Counted from the first letter of the stretch, positions 52,933 to 62,458 are shown. The stretch: 64,000 nt of DNA from Massilia sp. W12 (GCF_037300705.1 NZ_CP147776.1:3100001-3164000); one strand, 5' to 3'. Translations and numbers: made by a program. The notes: a model not told the origin generated them from the sequence alone.

Positions 52933-53342
52933 GGCGAACACCGGGGGGGGCGCCGGCGTCGTGCGTATTCGCGGCGATAACCGCGCTCCACTATATGAAT
53001 TTGGAGCACATTTGCACAAGCTGGTGGCGTTGCTGAGAAATTGGCGCCTGCCGCCAGCTTTCGCTTGATTTGTGGAAGGGATTCAAGTTCCTAACCCCGG
53101 ATCAGCGTTTGCCTGTGCCCCGCTCTTGTTCGCGACTGAAGCTGCAGCCACAAGCAATGCCCTGCGCAAGGCGCATCAATCAAGCGCCCCCCCCAAAGCA
53201 ATGCCGCGCGCCGCACACCGAAACGGCAGACTGCCCCGCGCCCCCGCCAAAACCACACAGCTTTACGCACAAAATCCATGCAAGCCGGCCAGATACACTA
53301 CAATAGCCCATCAGAAAACCCGAAATGAAAATTTAAACAATC
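52933..53342. other. Intergenic region after ppc
   Basis: 410 bp with no gene. It contains a degenerate REP-like element (annotated separately) and a GC-rich stretch just past ppc. Short open frames here are not convincing. Confidence 0.6.
53069..53155. repeat. REP-like element, degenerate copy
   Basis: It begins TTTGTGGAAGGG and ends TTCGCGACTGAAGCTGCAGC followed by CACAAGC. The right half matches the element at 63680-63756 closely (TTCGCGACTGAAG-TGC-CCACAAGC) and the left end more loosely. TGTGG and CCACA form the inverted ends. Confidence 0.7.
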
Positions 53343-54590
53343 ATGCGTCGTCCCAATAAAGATTCTCAAGCCCGCCTCTCTGCTGAGAGCCTGCGTTTAG
53401 TCGGCAGCGCGCAAGCGGTGGTGCAGGCGGCCAGCCGCTATGAAGAGCGCTATCTCGAACGCAGCCTGGATGGCTTGCTGCAAAAAGTGCTCAAGGGCAA
53501 TCATCAGGAACAGATTGACGCCGCACTCAACCACTTGTTTTCCAATGATCTGGCGGCCTATGACGCGCTGATGGAAGCGGTGGAAGCGAATAGCGAATCG
53601 ATGCAGCTGGAGCTGGAAGAAAACGGCGTGGCTGTGAAATACGACTGCATTCTGGTGGTGGCGCCGATTTTGGCCTGGACCCGCTTTTCTATCGCCTCCG
53701 GCGCGATTCCCGCCGATCTGCTGGCTACCCTGTCCATGCATTTGCAAGCGCATATGCTGGCGGACGGGGCCAAACTGGCCCTGTCGCCGAATCTGTATTC
53801 AATCGATCAGATGCCGCGCAGCCATGGCGAAGCCTATACCCTGACCCAGCGTTTAGCGCAAGCCGCGCTCAAGTCCAGCACGCTAAGCCCGAGCAAAAAA
53901 CTGCCGGAAGCCGCGCCCTTTTTGGCCGATACGCGCTATTTGATCGCCGCCGTGGCTGTGCCGCATGGCCAGCCTTTCTTCCGCTGGCAAATGGCGCAGC
54001 ATCAGGCGAATTTCGCTGAAGTCAAAAAAATCGCGCTGGAGGCCTGGCGCGAACAGGCGCTGCCGAATCTGGGCCGGATGTTGCCCGGCTGCGGTCTGGA
54101 ATTGCTGTTGCCGGAAGCGTATTACATCGCCTGCCGCGAAGCTGACAAGGCGATCCGCCCGGTCTCGGTGCGCGCGGCGGTGCACTTCATCACCCACACC
54201 CTGGGCCGCCCGCCGGAAGATTTCTGCGCGGCGATTGCCGGCTTTGGCGAAGAAATGAGCGAAGGCCAGGTGGATGAGTACCGCATCAGCTTCCTCATCA
54301 AAGACGAGCCGCAAGTGGTGTATGGCGTGGTGTGGCCGATTTACGGCATGGATGAGGAAGACGCCGCGAATCAGGGCCTCTCGCCCTCCGGCGCGCGGCG
54401 CGCCACGGTGGATGTGATTTGCAATTTGCTGCAGGAAGCCGGAGTGACTGACATCAAACGTTACAGCGAACGTTTTGCGCCGGAATACTGCGATGATTGC
54501 GGCACGCCTTTGTTTGTCGATCTGGACGCCGATCTGGCGCACCCGGAAATGCCGGACGACACCCCGGCGGGCGGCGCGCATTTACATTAA
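53343..54590 (+). CDS. DUF2863 family protein
   Basis: This soluble 415-residue protein resembles the DUF2863 family, which is largely confined to betaproteobacteria. Features include LSAESLRLVGSAQAVVQAAS near the start, CILVVAPILAWTRFSI near residues 102-117, and a C-terminal RFAPEYCDDCGTPLF with two cysteines that could bind metal near residues 390-393. The acidic tail ends in HLH. Function is unknown to me. Internal duplication is hinted by two similar alpha/beta halves. It lies alone between ppc and tRNA-Ser, and a hairpin follows it. Confidence 0.8.
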   Translation: MRRPNKDSQARLSAESLRLVGSAQAVVQAASRYEERYLERSLDGLLQKVLKGNHQEQIDAALNHLFSNDLAAYDALMEAVEANSESMQLELEENGVAVKYDCILVVAPILAWTRFSIASGAIPADLLATLSMHLQAHMLADGAKLALSPNLYSIDQMPRSHGEAYTLTQRLAQAALKSSTLSPSKKLPEAAPFLADTRYLIAAVAVPHGQPFFRWQMAQHQANFAEVKKIALEAWREQALPNLGRMLPGCGLELLLPEAYYIACREADKAIRPVSVRAAVHFITHTLGRPPEDFCAAIAGFGEEMSEGQVDEYRISFLIKDEPQVVYGVVWPIYGMDEEDAANQGLSPSGARRATVDVICNLLQEAGVTDIKRYSERFAPEYCDDCGTPLFVDLDADLAHPEMPDDTPAGGAHLH

Positions 54591-54600
54591 GCCAGTTCAA

Positions 54601-54629
54601 GCGGTTTGCCGATTTGCCCGGCAAACCGC
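54601..54629. terminator. Hairpin after the DUF2863 gene
   Basis: GCGGTTTGCC pairs with GGCAAACCGC across a 9-base loop, 10 bp after the stop. There is no T-run downstream. Confidence 0.6.
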
Positions 54630-54668
54630 GAAAATCCGCGAATTTCCACACACAAGCAGCATTTTTTG

Positions 54669-54674
54669 TATAAT
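54669..54674 (+). promoter_or_regulatory. -10 box of the tRNA-Ser promoter
   Basis: A perfect TATAAT about 40 bases before the tRNA. A clear -35 box at 16-18 bases is not visible. Confidence 0.55.
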
Positions 54675-54714
54675 CCCGGTTCTGCGCTTGCCGCGCAGCA
54701 CAATAATGTTCCAA

Positions 54715-54804
54715 GGAAGCGTGGCCGAGCGGTTTAAGGCACTGGTCTTGAAAACCAGCGAAGGGGGAACCCTTCCGTGAGTTCGAATCTCACCGCTTCC
54801 GCCA
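54715..54804 (+). tRNA. tRNA-Ser (UGA)
   Basis: A 90-base class II tRNA with encoded CCA. The acceptor arms GGAAGCG and CGCTTCC pair fully, with discriminator G. The anticodon stem CTGGT/ACCAG encloses CTTGAAA, giving anticodon TGA. A long variable arm (GCGAAGGGGGAACCCTTC) is typical of tRNA-Ser, and the T arm carries GTTCGAATC. Confidence 0.98.
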
Positions 54805-54922
54805 AATCCCCTCCTCCCTCTGTTTCAATTTCAAATTTGCTGCGCTCAGCGCTGTGCGCACAATTCCGCCTGCCGCCTGCCGCCGGGCCAGGCGCGCCTG
54901 ACCCGGTTTGCGCCATCGGCGC

Positions 54923-57900
54923 TTACTGCCAGCAAACCTCGATCACGCCGGTAAGAGCGATTTTGACATCATAGGGCATGCGCGCCATGCCAAGCGGTGC
55001 GGTTTCGACATCCCACATCATATTCGCCAGCGGCCCCTGACCGACTTGCGCCATGGCATTCACCAAGGCATCGACATTCGCCGCGTCCAGCTTTTTGCCA
55101 TCGTTTAACAAAATGCGGCTGATCTGATGCTCCGCGCCCAGATACCAGTTGCTGATGGTCACGCTTTCACCGCTTTCCAGCAGGGAAATCTGCAAATCGT
55201 TGCCGGCTTTTTTCAGCCACAGCTGATATTGATCGACGCAATTAATCTGCAGCAAATTGAGGTCTGCGCCAAATTTATTGCTTTCGCTGATCACATCATG
55301 GCCAAAGCCGGGGGCAAACAGATACCAGTCATTGCCGGCGCCGCCGCTCATGCTGTCATTCCCGGCCCCGCCGATCAGGCGATCATTGCCAGCCTCGCCA
55401 TTGAGCTGGTCGGCGCCATTGCCGCCGAATAATTCATCATCGCCATTACCGCCCATCAGCAAATCGGCTTGATTGCCGCCATCCAACACATCTTTGCCCT
55501 CATCACCCCATAAGCTGTCGGCGCCATCGCCGCCGTTCAGGGTGTCGTCCGCGCCGCCGCCGCGCAAACTGTCGGCGCCCAGGCCGCCTTGCATCAGATC
55601 GGGATTGGCCGTACCGGGCAAATCGTCATCCGCATTGCTGCTGACAGCCGCCAAGGCATAGATTTGCGCACTGCTCATGCTGCTGCCATCGGCAAATTGC
55701 ACTTGTTCAATGCTGCGCACGGCAGGGTTAAAGGCTTGCTTGAGCAAAATCTGATCATTGCCGCCGGCCAGCTTGATGAGCAAATCTTCGCCCTGCGCCT
55801 GCCAGCGCAGATCGGCTGCGCTGATGCCGGCGCCCATTTGCAGGGTAATGTTTTCGGCCAGGCCGGCGGCTTGCCCGCCGATCACATCCTGTCCCCAGCC
55901 TTGGGAGAATTGATAGCGGTTGTGGCCGGCGCCGCCCTCCAGCAGATCATTGCCACTGCCGCCATTGAGTAAGTCATTGTCGTCGCCGCCGCGCAGGATG
56001 TCGTTGCCGCTGTCGCCATTGAGCAGATCTGCGCCGGCTCCGCCTTCCAGCGTGTCGTGCATGGCCCCGCCTTGCAAGCTGTCGTCGCCTTGCGCTGCGC
56101 TGATGAGATCATTGCCGTCGCCGCCATCCAATGTATCGGCAGCCGCACTGCCGTTTAAGCGATCATCGCCGGCGTGGCCAAATAATTGCGTTTGCTGCAG
56201 GCTGCCGCGCAGCACATCGTCGCCGGCGCTGCCTTGCCCAAGTCTGGCGGCAATTTGCGCTGCCTGCCATTGCACGCCGTTCTCGAATTCAATCCCGCTC
56301 AGCGCTGGCGCGCCGCCTTGCCCGCTGATGAAGTAATTTTTCACCAGCACGCTGCCGCCACTGTTTTGCAGGGTGACAGTCAAATCCAGTGCGTCGCGTG
56401 TGAGTGTGACTTCGTGCTCCGTAATGGCGGCGCCAAAACGCAGGATATCGTTTTCTGCGGGGCCGCTTTGGGCCTCAATCACGTCTGCGCCGTCGCCTGC
56501 GCGGTAGAGGTAAACATCATTGCCCAGGCCGCCGTTGAGGCTGTCATTGCCGGCCCCGCCTTGCAGCGTGTCATTGCCGGCATTGCCGCTGATGCTGTCT
56601 GCGCCCAGCTGGCCTTGCAGGGTTTCAGCGGCGCTGCCGCCTTGCAGGTTTTGCGCCTGCGGCAGATTTTTCAGCTTGCTCAGAATTGTGCTGGCGTTCC
56701 AGATGCTGCCATCAGCAAATTGAATCACGCTGCCCTGCCCGCTGCCGCTGCTTGCGGGGCTGAAATAGTTTTTGATGTTGACCTGATCCTGGCCGTCGCC
56801 CAGGACGAGCAATAAATCCTGTGCGCTTTGATATAAATGCACCTGGCTGCTGTTGACGCTGTGGTCGAGCAGCAATGTGTTATTGACGCCAAAACTGTTG
56901 CTGGCGCAGATGATTTCATCCTGCCCGCCGCCAAAGCCGAACAGAAACTTGTCAAAACCGTAGTAGCCATTCATGGTGTCATTCCCGGCGCCGCCGGCGA
57001 AGGTGTCGCTGCCCAGCGCGCCGTCCATCACATCATTGCCAGCGCCGCCTTGCATGATGTCGTCGCCATCGCCTGCATGCAAGAGGTCATTGCCGGCGCC
57101 GCCTTGCAAGCTGTCGTGGCCCTGCCCTGCGCTTAAGAAATCATCGCCATTGCCGCCGGCCAGGGTATCGTTTTTAAAACTGCTGATGATGCTGTCATTG
57201 CCGGCCCCGCCTTCGATCAAGCGCGGCTGATTGTCGCCCAACAACATGTCGGACTGCTCGCTGGCTTGCAATGTGCGGGCATGAATTTCTTGCAGATTCC
57301 AGACCACGCCATTGGCGAATTGGAATGCTTCCACTTGCGAGAAAGCTTGGTTGCTGTCTTGCGCCTGGCCTTGATATTGTTGCGGCAGGACAGCTTTGCG
57401 CGCGCCATTGAGCAAGACCACCAGCGCATCGCCCTCGCGTATGACTTGCACGTCGTCTGGCAAAATGTCGCTGGCAAAACGCAGCGCGTCGCCCAAGTCC
57501 GTCGCGCCCGATGCGGCATACTGTTCTGTAATGGTCTGCACCCCGGCTGCGCGGCTGATCAGATACACATCATTGCCATAGCCGCCTTGCAAAACATCGT
57601 TGCCGGCGCCGCCGTCCAGGGTGTCGGCGCCGGCGCCGCCAAATAATTGGTCACGGCCCTCGCCACCCTCCAAGACATCGTTGCCTTGCCCGCCCTGCAA
57701 ACTATCTTCCGCCGCGCCGCCTTGCAGCACATCATTGCCTTCATCTCCTTGCAAGAAATCGCTGTCTGCGCCGCCTTGCAAGGTGTCGTCGCCGCCGCCA
57801 CCGGCCAGGCTGTCATCGCCAGCGCCGCCATTGATCAGTTCAGCCACATTTAAGCCGTTGATCGCATCGTCTCTTGCGCTGCCGGCGCCAAGCATGCTTT

Positions 57901-58852
57901 TCACTGTCGCAAAGTTCCAGCTGACCTGGCTGTTGGTGAATTCAATCCGTCCCAGCCGGCTGCTGATTTCCATATCCGTCAGAAAATAGTCACGCACAAT
58001 GATTTTGTTAGCGCTGTCGCCCAGCTGCAATTGCAAGTCGTAGCCAACATGCGCGATGCGCACATAAGCGGGGTCATAAGCCAGCAGCAGGCGGTCAGGA
58101 TTCGGGCCGCCCGTCATCGCGCCATTGTAAATCGTGTCCTGACCATCGCCGACGCCAAAATAATAGGTGTCGGCGCCATCGCCGCCGACCAGATAGTCGC
58201 TGCCGCGCCCGCCATGCAGGAAATCGTCGCCGCTCAAGCCGTCCAGGCGGTCATTATTGTTGCCGCCATACAGGCTGTCATTGCCTTCATTGCCGCTTAA
58301 TTGGTCGTTGCCATTGTCGCCCAACACAATATCCGGCCCTGCGCCGCCCTGAATCGTGTCGTGGCCGGCAGTCGCGCCAAGTTGCAATATCGCTTGCAGC
58401 TGGGCCTTGTTCCATCGCGTCCCATCGACAAAACCCGCCCATTCAATGGCATGCGGCGTGCTGGCGCCGTTGACAAAATGATCCATCACCTTGATTTGGC
58501 CGCCGTCATCATTGCTGCGCAAGATCAAATGGTTGCCTTCTTTGCGTGCGACAACTTCCCAGGGTCTGAATTCGGCCACAATGCTATCCGGCAACAGGTC
58601 GGAAGGATCATTATCATCGTTATGCACCTCGTCGCTGCCGCCCAAGGGGGTGAAATAATAGCGGTCGGCGCCACCGCCGCCGCTTAACACATCGTCGCCT
58701 GCGCCGCCATATAGATAATCACTGCCGCCATTACCCAGCAGATAGTCGTTGCCCCCCATGCCATAGATGGCGTCGTTTTGCTCGCTGCCGATAATCAGAT
58801 CTGCTTCCTCGCTGCCAATGTACGTGTTGGTGATGGTGTTATTCGCTTTCAT
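54923..58852 (-). CDS. RTX-repeat calcium-binding protein, seven modules
   Basis: This 1309-residue protein lacks an N-terminal signal peptide. It is built of seven alternating units: a run of nine-residue RTX repeats (GGxGxDxLx), then a linker domain of 90-100 residues that follows the haemolysin-type calcium-binding related pattern. Those linkers read, for example, DWYLFAPGFGHDVI or DVYLYRAGDGADVI and later VLVKNYF, followed by an F-A-D-G-type strand. RTX proteins fold on binding Ca2+ outside the cell and are exported by type I systems recognising the C-terminus. No enzyme domain is visible, and no type I transporter genes are near. The last 40 residues (GPLANMMWDVETAPLG) are distinct. AAGGG precedes the ATG. 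Likely roles are adhesin or matrix protein. Confidence 0.88.
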   Translation of the reverse strand: MKANNTITNTYIGSEEADLIIGSEQNDAIYGMGGNDYLLGNGGSDYLYGGAGDDVLSGGGGADRYYFTPLGGSDEVHNDDNDPSDLLPDSIVAEFRPWEVVARKEGNHLILRSNDDGGQIKVMDHFVNGASTPHAIEWAGFVDGTRWNKAQLQAILQLGATAGHDTIQGGAGPDIVLGDNGNDQLSGNEGNDSLYGGNNNDRLDGLSGDDFLHGGRGSDYLVGGDGADTYYFGVGDGQDTIYNGAMTGGPNPDRLLLAYDPAYVRIAHVGYDLQLQLGDSANKIIVRDYFLTDMEISSRLGRIEFTNSQVSWNFATVKSMLGAGSARDDAINGLNVAELINGGAGDDSLAGGGGDDTLQGGADSDFLQGDEGNDVLQGGAAEDSLQGGQGNDVLEGGEGRDQLFGGAGADTLDGGAGNDVLQGGYGNDVYLISRAAGVQTITEQYAASGATDLGDALRFASDILPDDVQVIREGDALVVLLNGARKAVLPQQYQGQAQDSNQAFSQVEAFQFANGVVWNLQEIHARTLQASEQSDMLLGDNQPRLIEGGAGNDSIISSFKNDTLAGGNGDDFLSAGQGHDSLQGGAGNDLLHAGDGDDIMQGGAGNDVMDGALGSDTFAGGAGNDTMNGYYGFDKFLFGFGGGQDEIICASNSFGVNNTLLLDHSVNSSQVHLYQSAQDLLLVLGDGQDQVNIKNYFSPASSGSGQGSVIQFADGSIWNASTILSKLKNLPQAQNLQGGSAAETLQGQLGADSISGNAGNDTLQGGAGNDSLNGGLGNDVYLYRAGDGADVIEAQSGPAENDILRFGAAITEHEVTLTRDALDLTVTLQNSGGSVLVKNYFISGQGGAPALSGIEFENGVQWQAAQIAARLGQGSAGDDVLRGSLQQTQLFGHAGDDRLNGSAAADTLDGGDGNDLISAAQGDDSLQGGAMHDTLEGGAGADLLNGDSGNDILRGGDDNDLLNGGSGNDLLEGGAGHNRYQFSQGWGQDVIGGQAAGLAENITLQMGAGISAADLRWQAQGEDLLIKLAGGNDQILLKQAFNPAVRSIEQVQFADGSSMSSAQIYALAAVSSNADDDLPGTANPDLMQGGLGADSLRGGGADDTLNGGDGADSLWGDEGKDVLDGGNQADLLMGGNGDDELFGGNGADQLNGEAGNDRLIGGAGNDSMSGGAGNDWYLFAPGFGHDVISESNKFGADLNLLQINCVDQYQLWLKKAGNDLQISLLESGESVTISNWYLGAEHQISRILLNDGKKLDAANVDALVNAMAQVGQGPLANMMWDVETAPLGMARMPYDVKIALTGVIEVCWQ

Positions 58853-59262
58853 ATTTTCCCTTGAGGATGATTTGCATATTCAGGTAATGTGTTTGCTGTG
58901 GGCAAAGCGTCGCCCTGCCACTGGAGTGGCTTGTTATGATGGCAATCAGGCTTGATTGTGATCCGGCTGGCGTATTCTCATCAGCTTGCAGCCAGAAGAC
59001 TGCATCTATGTTTCAGTAATAATCCAAAAACAACTTTCAAGTTGAATCAGATTTTTCAAAATTCTAAATTAACCAATTCAGATTGGCAAGAAAATTGTCT
59101 TCAGGCAAGTTTTGAAGGCAAAAAAGTATTGCGATCCAGCACTTTTGACACAAAGCACTGTGTTTCGCTTCTTTTTTCGGATAAGCAGGCGGGAAAAACA
59201 GAGGGGGGACAGCATCAGATTCAGCGCATACCGGGTGGCCGCCTGGCATGCGCAGCAAACAT
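58853..59262. other. Gap upstream of the RTX gene
   Basis: 410 bp, relatively AT-rich between about 58980 and 59150. It presumably carries the promoter of the RTX gene. No gene, repeat or hairpin could be supported. Confidence 0.55.
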
Positions 59263-59862
59263 TCAGGAGAATTCGTAGGTGCTGACGCGGGAGGAGGTTT
59301 CACCGAAGCCGCGCTCGGCCACAATCGCTTTCCAGCCGGACTTGGTGCGCACCAGCACGCCATTGCCGCTGACCCCGCCGCTCTTGCTGTAATCCGGGCC
59401 GCAGCGCAGCACTTCTTCACCGGGATAGACACAGCCGCCGCTGTCTTCGGTCGGTTCATGATAGACGCGCAAACCACCGTCTTCCAGTCGTATCACCACG
59501 AAACAGCAGCCGGTAAACGGGGCGGTCAAGACAATGTCGGCGCGGCAGGCGGACAGGTTCAGGCTGCCAAAGCTGGCGCTGCCGCTGTCATAGGTCTGCC
59601 CGTTCCAGTGCACAAAATGCGCGGTCACCGGCTGTCCCCGGCGTGAGGTTTTGGCATACGAGCCGGCGGGGCCCAAGACCATCACATCCACCATATGCGA
59701 ACAACCTTTAATCGGCACGAGATCAAATTCAACGATGGCTTCGCCTTTGATGCCGGCAAACGCGCCAACCTTCGAGTTACGCACCATTTCTTTGAAATTC
59801 AAGCCTTTACGGCGCAAAAAACTTTCTGGATCATTGATGAAACTGGTGTTGTTACCGTCCAT
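59263..59862 (-). CDS. Hypothetical protein, possibly CNF/BLF1-like deamidase
   Basis: This is a 199-residue protein without signal peptide or membrane segment. It is rich in beta-strand-like stretches. The central region, LSACRADIVLTAPFTGCCFV then VIRLEDGGLRVYHEPTED, contains a Cys in a TGC turn followed about 15 residues later by a His. That is the arrangement of the catalytic Cys-His pair in the CNF1/BLF1 group of Gln deamidases, whose motif is LSGC. The size is similar to BLF1 (about 211 residues). AAAGGA precedes the ATG at 59862. The link to CNF/BLF1 rests on motif and size only. If wrong, it remains an unassigned protein. It lies between an RTX gene and a binding-protein gene. Confidence 0.55.
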   Translation of the reverse strand: MDGNNTSFINDPESFLRRKGLNFKEMVRNSKVGAFAGIKGEAIVEFDLVPIKGCSHMVDVMVLGPAGSYAKTSRRGQPVTAHFVHWNGQTYDSGSASFGSLNLSACRADIVLTAPFTGCCFVVIRLEDGGLRVYHEPTEDSGGCVYPGEEVLRCGPDYSKSGGVSGNGVLVRTKSGWKAIVAERGFGETSSRVSTYEFS

Positions 59863-60113
59863 GACCGTCCTTTCTCATATGCCTGATGATGGGGGATGCG
59901 CAGATGCGCATGAGCGCCTGATTGTGCGCCAAATCACGACATTGAGCAAACCGCATTGCATCACGCCGGCTGCCACGGCTGGCCCGCCCGATCCGCTGTG
60001 CGTGGCGTGATGCGCGGCACGCCTGCGCGGCCAAACTTGTTTATACTGAATCGGCCAAGCCTCAAACCAGCTTGCGCGCTTGATTGTGCTTTATTCATGA
60101 AGGGAGAAGGCCT

Positions 60114-60878
60114 ATGCATGCTTTCAGCAAGGGCTGCCGCACTTTCTGTGTATTTCTGTTTTGCCTTTTATCCTTCTGGTCTGAAAGCGTGGCCCAAAGC
60201 CGCGCCATCATTTTGAATTACACCGAATACGCACCTTACAGCATGGAAGTAAATGGCCAGGCGCAGGGCTTGGAAATTGAGGTGTTGCAAGAAGCGCTGG
60301 GGCGGCGCATGGGTTTGCAGCTGACGCATAAAATTCTGCCCTGGGAGCGTGCGCAGCAATTGGTGCGCGCCGGACTGGCGGATGGTTTTGTGGCGGTGCC
60401 GACCGCTGAGCGCGCCAGCTACAGCATTGCCGCCAGTGAACCGGTGGCCTGGTGGGATATCCTGCTGTATGTGCGCAAGCAGGATGCGCGCTTTGACACA
60501 GTGCGCGACATCAGCGCCTTACGTCCCTACAAAATCGGTGCGGTGACCGGCAACAGCTGGGTGAAAAGCAATCTGGGCGGCATGGATGTACTGTATCTGA
60601 AACATCAGGATTTATTGCTCAATCTCTTGCATAAGCAGCGTATCGATGTGATTCCGGAAAACCCCGGCGTGATGCAGCAGGTGATTGAGCGTTTGGGCCT
60701 GAGCGGGCATATCACCACGGTGGCGCTGCCGGGCATGCGGCAGCCGATGTTATTGCACATCCATCCCGATTCGCCTTTGCGCGCCCGGCTGGCTGAGTTT
60801 GAAGAAACCTTGCGCGCCATGCGCAAAGATGGCGCGATGAAAAAAATTCTGGCGCGTTATCCCGGCATGCCGCTATAG
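60114..60878 (+). CDS. Periplasmic solute-binding protein, family 3-like
   Basis: This 254-residue exported protein has a signal peptide ending near ESVAQ. The fold is that of family 3 binding proteins, with LEIEVLQEALGRRMGLQLTH early, LPWERAQQLVRAGLADGFV and YKIGAVTGNSWVKSNLGG in the middle and LAEFEETLRAMRKDGAMKK near the end. It starts at 60114, where GGGAGAAGG lies close upstream. There is no transporter gene nearby, so it may be an orphan receptor or feed a sensor. It resembles the other binding protein in the window at 29079-29897 in general fold but not closely in sequence. Confidence 0.75.
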   Translation: MHAFSKGCRTFCVFLFCLLSFWSESVAQSRAIILNYTEYAPYSMEVNGQAQGLEIEVLQEALGRRMGLQLTHKILPWERAQQLVRAGLADGFVAVPTAERASYSIAASEPVAWWDILLYVRKQDARFDTVRDISALRPYKIGAVTGNSWVKSNLGGMDVLYLKHQDLLLNLLHKQRIDVIPENPGVMQQVIERLGLSGHITTVALPGMRQPMLLHIHPDSPLRARLAEFEETLRAMRKDGAMKKILARYPGMPL

Positions 60879-60889
60879 CCCCCTTTGCC

Positions 60890-62458
60890 TCAACAATCCA
60901 GCACCAATTGGGCGGAATGCGCGCGTGAAACGCAGGGACAGAATAATTTTTCCTGCTCGCGCTGGCTTGTGCTCAAGGCTTGATCGCGGTGGTCAGCTGC
61001 GCCGGCCAGCACTTTCACCGCGCATGTGCCGCAGGCCCCGGCCCCACAGCCGTATGTCAGCTGCACGCCAGCCGCTTGCAAGGCTTGCGGCAAACTTTGC
61101 TGCGCCGTGACTTGCACGGTTTTTTGTGAGCGCTGCAGCAAAACGCTGAAGCTGCGCTCCTCGACCATCTGCAGCGCGGAAAAATGCTCAACATGCAGCT
61201 GCGCGGAGATACCCAATTCCTGCGCCGCTGCCTGCGCGGCGGCAATCATGCGCGCCGGGCCGCACACATACACTTGCGTATCCGGCGCTTGCCGCGCCAG
61301 CAGCCGGCGCATGTCGATGCGCTGCTGCTGCGCGGAGCTGCGCAGGTGCAGCCGTTCCCCATAGCGGCGCTGCAAACTGTCGCGATACGCCATCGCGGCT
61401 TGCGATGCGGCGGCGTAATGCAGCGAGAAAGGACGGCCCTGCGCCTGCAATTCTGCCGCCATCGCCTTGAGCGGAGTGATGCCGATGCCGCCGGCCAGCA
61501 AGAGCACGGGGGCCTCGCTGTCATCGAGCGCAAAATGATTGCGCGGCATGGCGCAGCGCAGTTGCAAGCCCAGTTGGTAATGTTGATGAATGAAGGCGGA
61601 GCCGCCCTGCCCCTGTTCCTGCAGCAAGACGGCGACTTCATACACGTCGCGGCGCGCAGGATCGGAACTGATGGAGTAGCAGCGCACTGCCGGCGCGCCG
61701 TCTTTGTCCCGCACCGGCAGCATGAGATGGGCGCCGGCGCGGATGGGCGGCAAGTCTGCGCCATCCGGCGCACGTAATTCAATTGCGCGGATCTTGGGCG
61801 TCAATTGACGCATGGCGCTGAGCGTCAATTGCAACGGCCCTTCGCCCAACTCAGTGAAAACGGGCCGGACTTGCGCCCGCAAGGCGGCCATTTCGGTCTG
61901 CACCGGGGCCATTAAAGCGCTCAACTCTGCGCTGGCGTAGCGCGGCGTGATGTGTTGCGGGCAATTCCAATCCCAGGCCGCAAGTTCAATCACAAAAGCG
62001 CGTTCAATCCGCGCCCGGTAGTGCGGGTCTTCCAGACGCGCAATCAGTTCCGGTTCTTCACTCTCATGTACGATGCGCACCCGTCCCCACAGCTTGAGGC
62101 GGCGGCGTGCGCTGTAATCCATCAAAATCAGAGCGATTTTGTCATTGTGGCGCAAGTTGCCGACGCTTAAATATTGGCGATTGCCGGAAAAATCGGCAAA
62201 ACCGATGGTGCGCGCGCCGATCACTTTCAAAAATCCGGCCGGCCCGCCCCGGTGTTGCACATAGGGCCAGCCGTCCTGGTTGACGGTGGCTTGATAAAAG
62301 CTGTCGCGCGCTTGAATGAATTCGATCTCGCGCGCGCTCAGTTCCAGGCTGGCGTCTTCGCCCACTTCAAAACGCTGATTGGCTTCGCGGCTGCCGTATT
62401 GGCTTTGGGCCGCTTTCACGCTATCGGTGAAATTAATGGTGGCGAAGGCGCGTGGCAT
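60890..62458 (-). CDS. PNPOx-like/ferredoxin-reductase/2Fe-2S fusion oxidoreductase
   Basis: This 522-residue fusion has three parts. Residues about 40-170 form a split-barrel flavin-binding domain of the pyridoxamine-phosphate-oxidase type (DSFYQATVNQDGWPYVQHRG). Residues about 200-420 form a ferredoxin-NADP-reductase-like FAD and NAD(P) domain with AGGIGITPLKAM and VYVCGPARMI. Residues about 430-522 are a plant-type 2Fe-2S ferredoxin with the cluster motif CGAGACGTC and a later CPC. Such proteins pass electrons from NAD(P)H through FAD to the cluster and to a flavin in the same chain. The gene ends 12 bp from a convergent neighbour. Substrate is unknown. Confidence 0.88.
   Translation of the reverse strand: MPRAFATINFTDSVKAAQSQYGSREANQRFEVGEDASLELSAREIEFIQARDSFYQATVNQDGWPYVQHRGGPAGFLKVIGARTIGFADFSGNRQYLSVGNLRHNDKIALILMDYSARRRLKLWGRVRIVHESEEPELIARLEDPHYRARIERAFVIELAAWDWNCPQHITPRYASAELSALMAPVQTEMAALRAQVRPVFTELGEGPLQLTLSAMRQLTPKIRAIELRAPDGADLPPIRAGAHLMLPVRDKDGAPAVRCYSISSDPARRDVYEVAVLLQEQGQGGSAFIHQHYQLGLQLRCAMPRNHFALDDSEAPVLLLAGGIGITPLKAMAAELQAQGRPFSLHYAAASQAAMAYRDSLQRRYGERLHLRSSAQQQRIDMRRLLARQAPDTQVYVCGPARMIAAAQAAAQELGISAQLHVEHFSALQMVEERSFSVLLQRSQKTVQVTAQQSLPQALQAAGVQLTYGCGAGACGTCAVKVLAGAADHRDQALSTSQREQEKLFCPCVSRAHSAQLVLDC

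Noticed and set aside
54715-54804. tRNA-Ser as an integration site for a mobile island carrying the RTX gene
   Set aside because: No integrase, no direct repeat of the tRNA 3' end and no phage genes were found within the window.
55300-58800. Periodic repeats that could look like a CRISPR array
   Set aside because: The period is 27 bases, codes for RTX nonapeptides in frame, and lacks uniform repeats and unique spacers.
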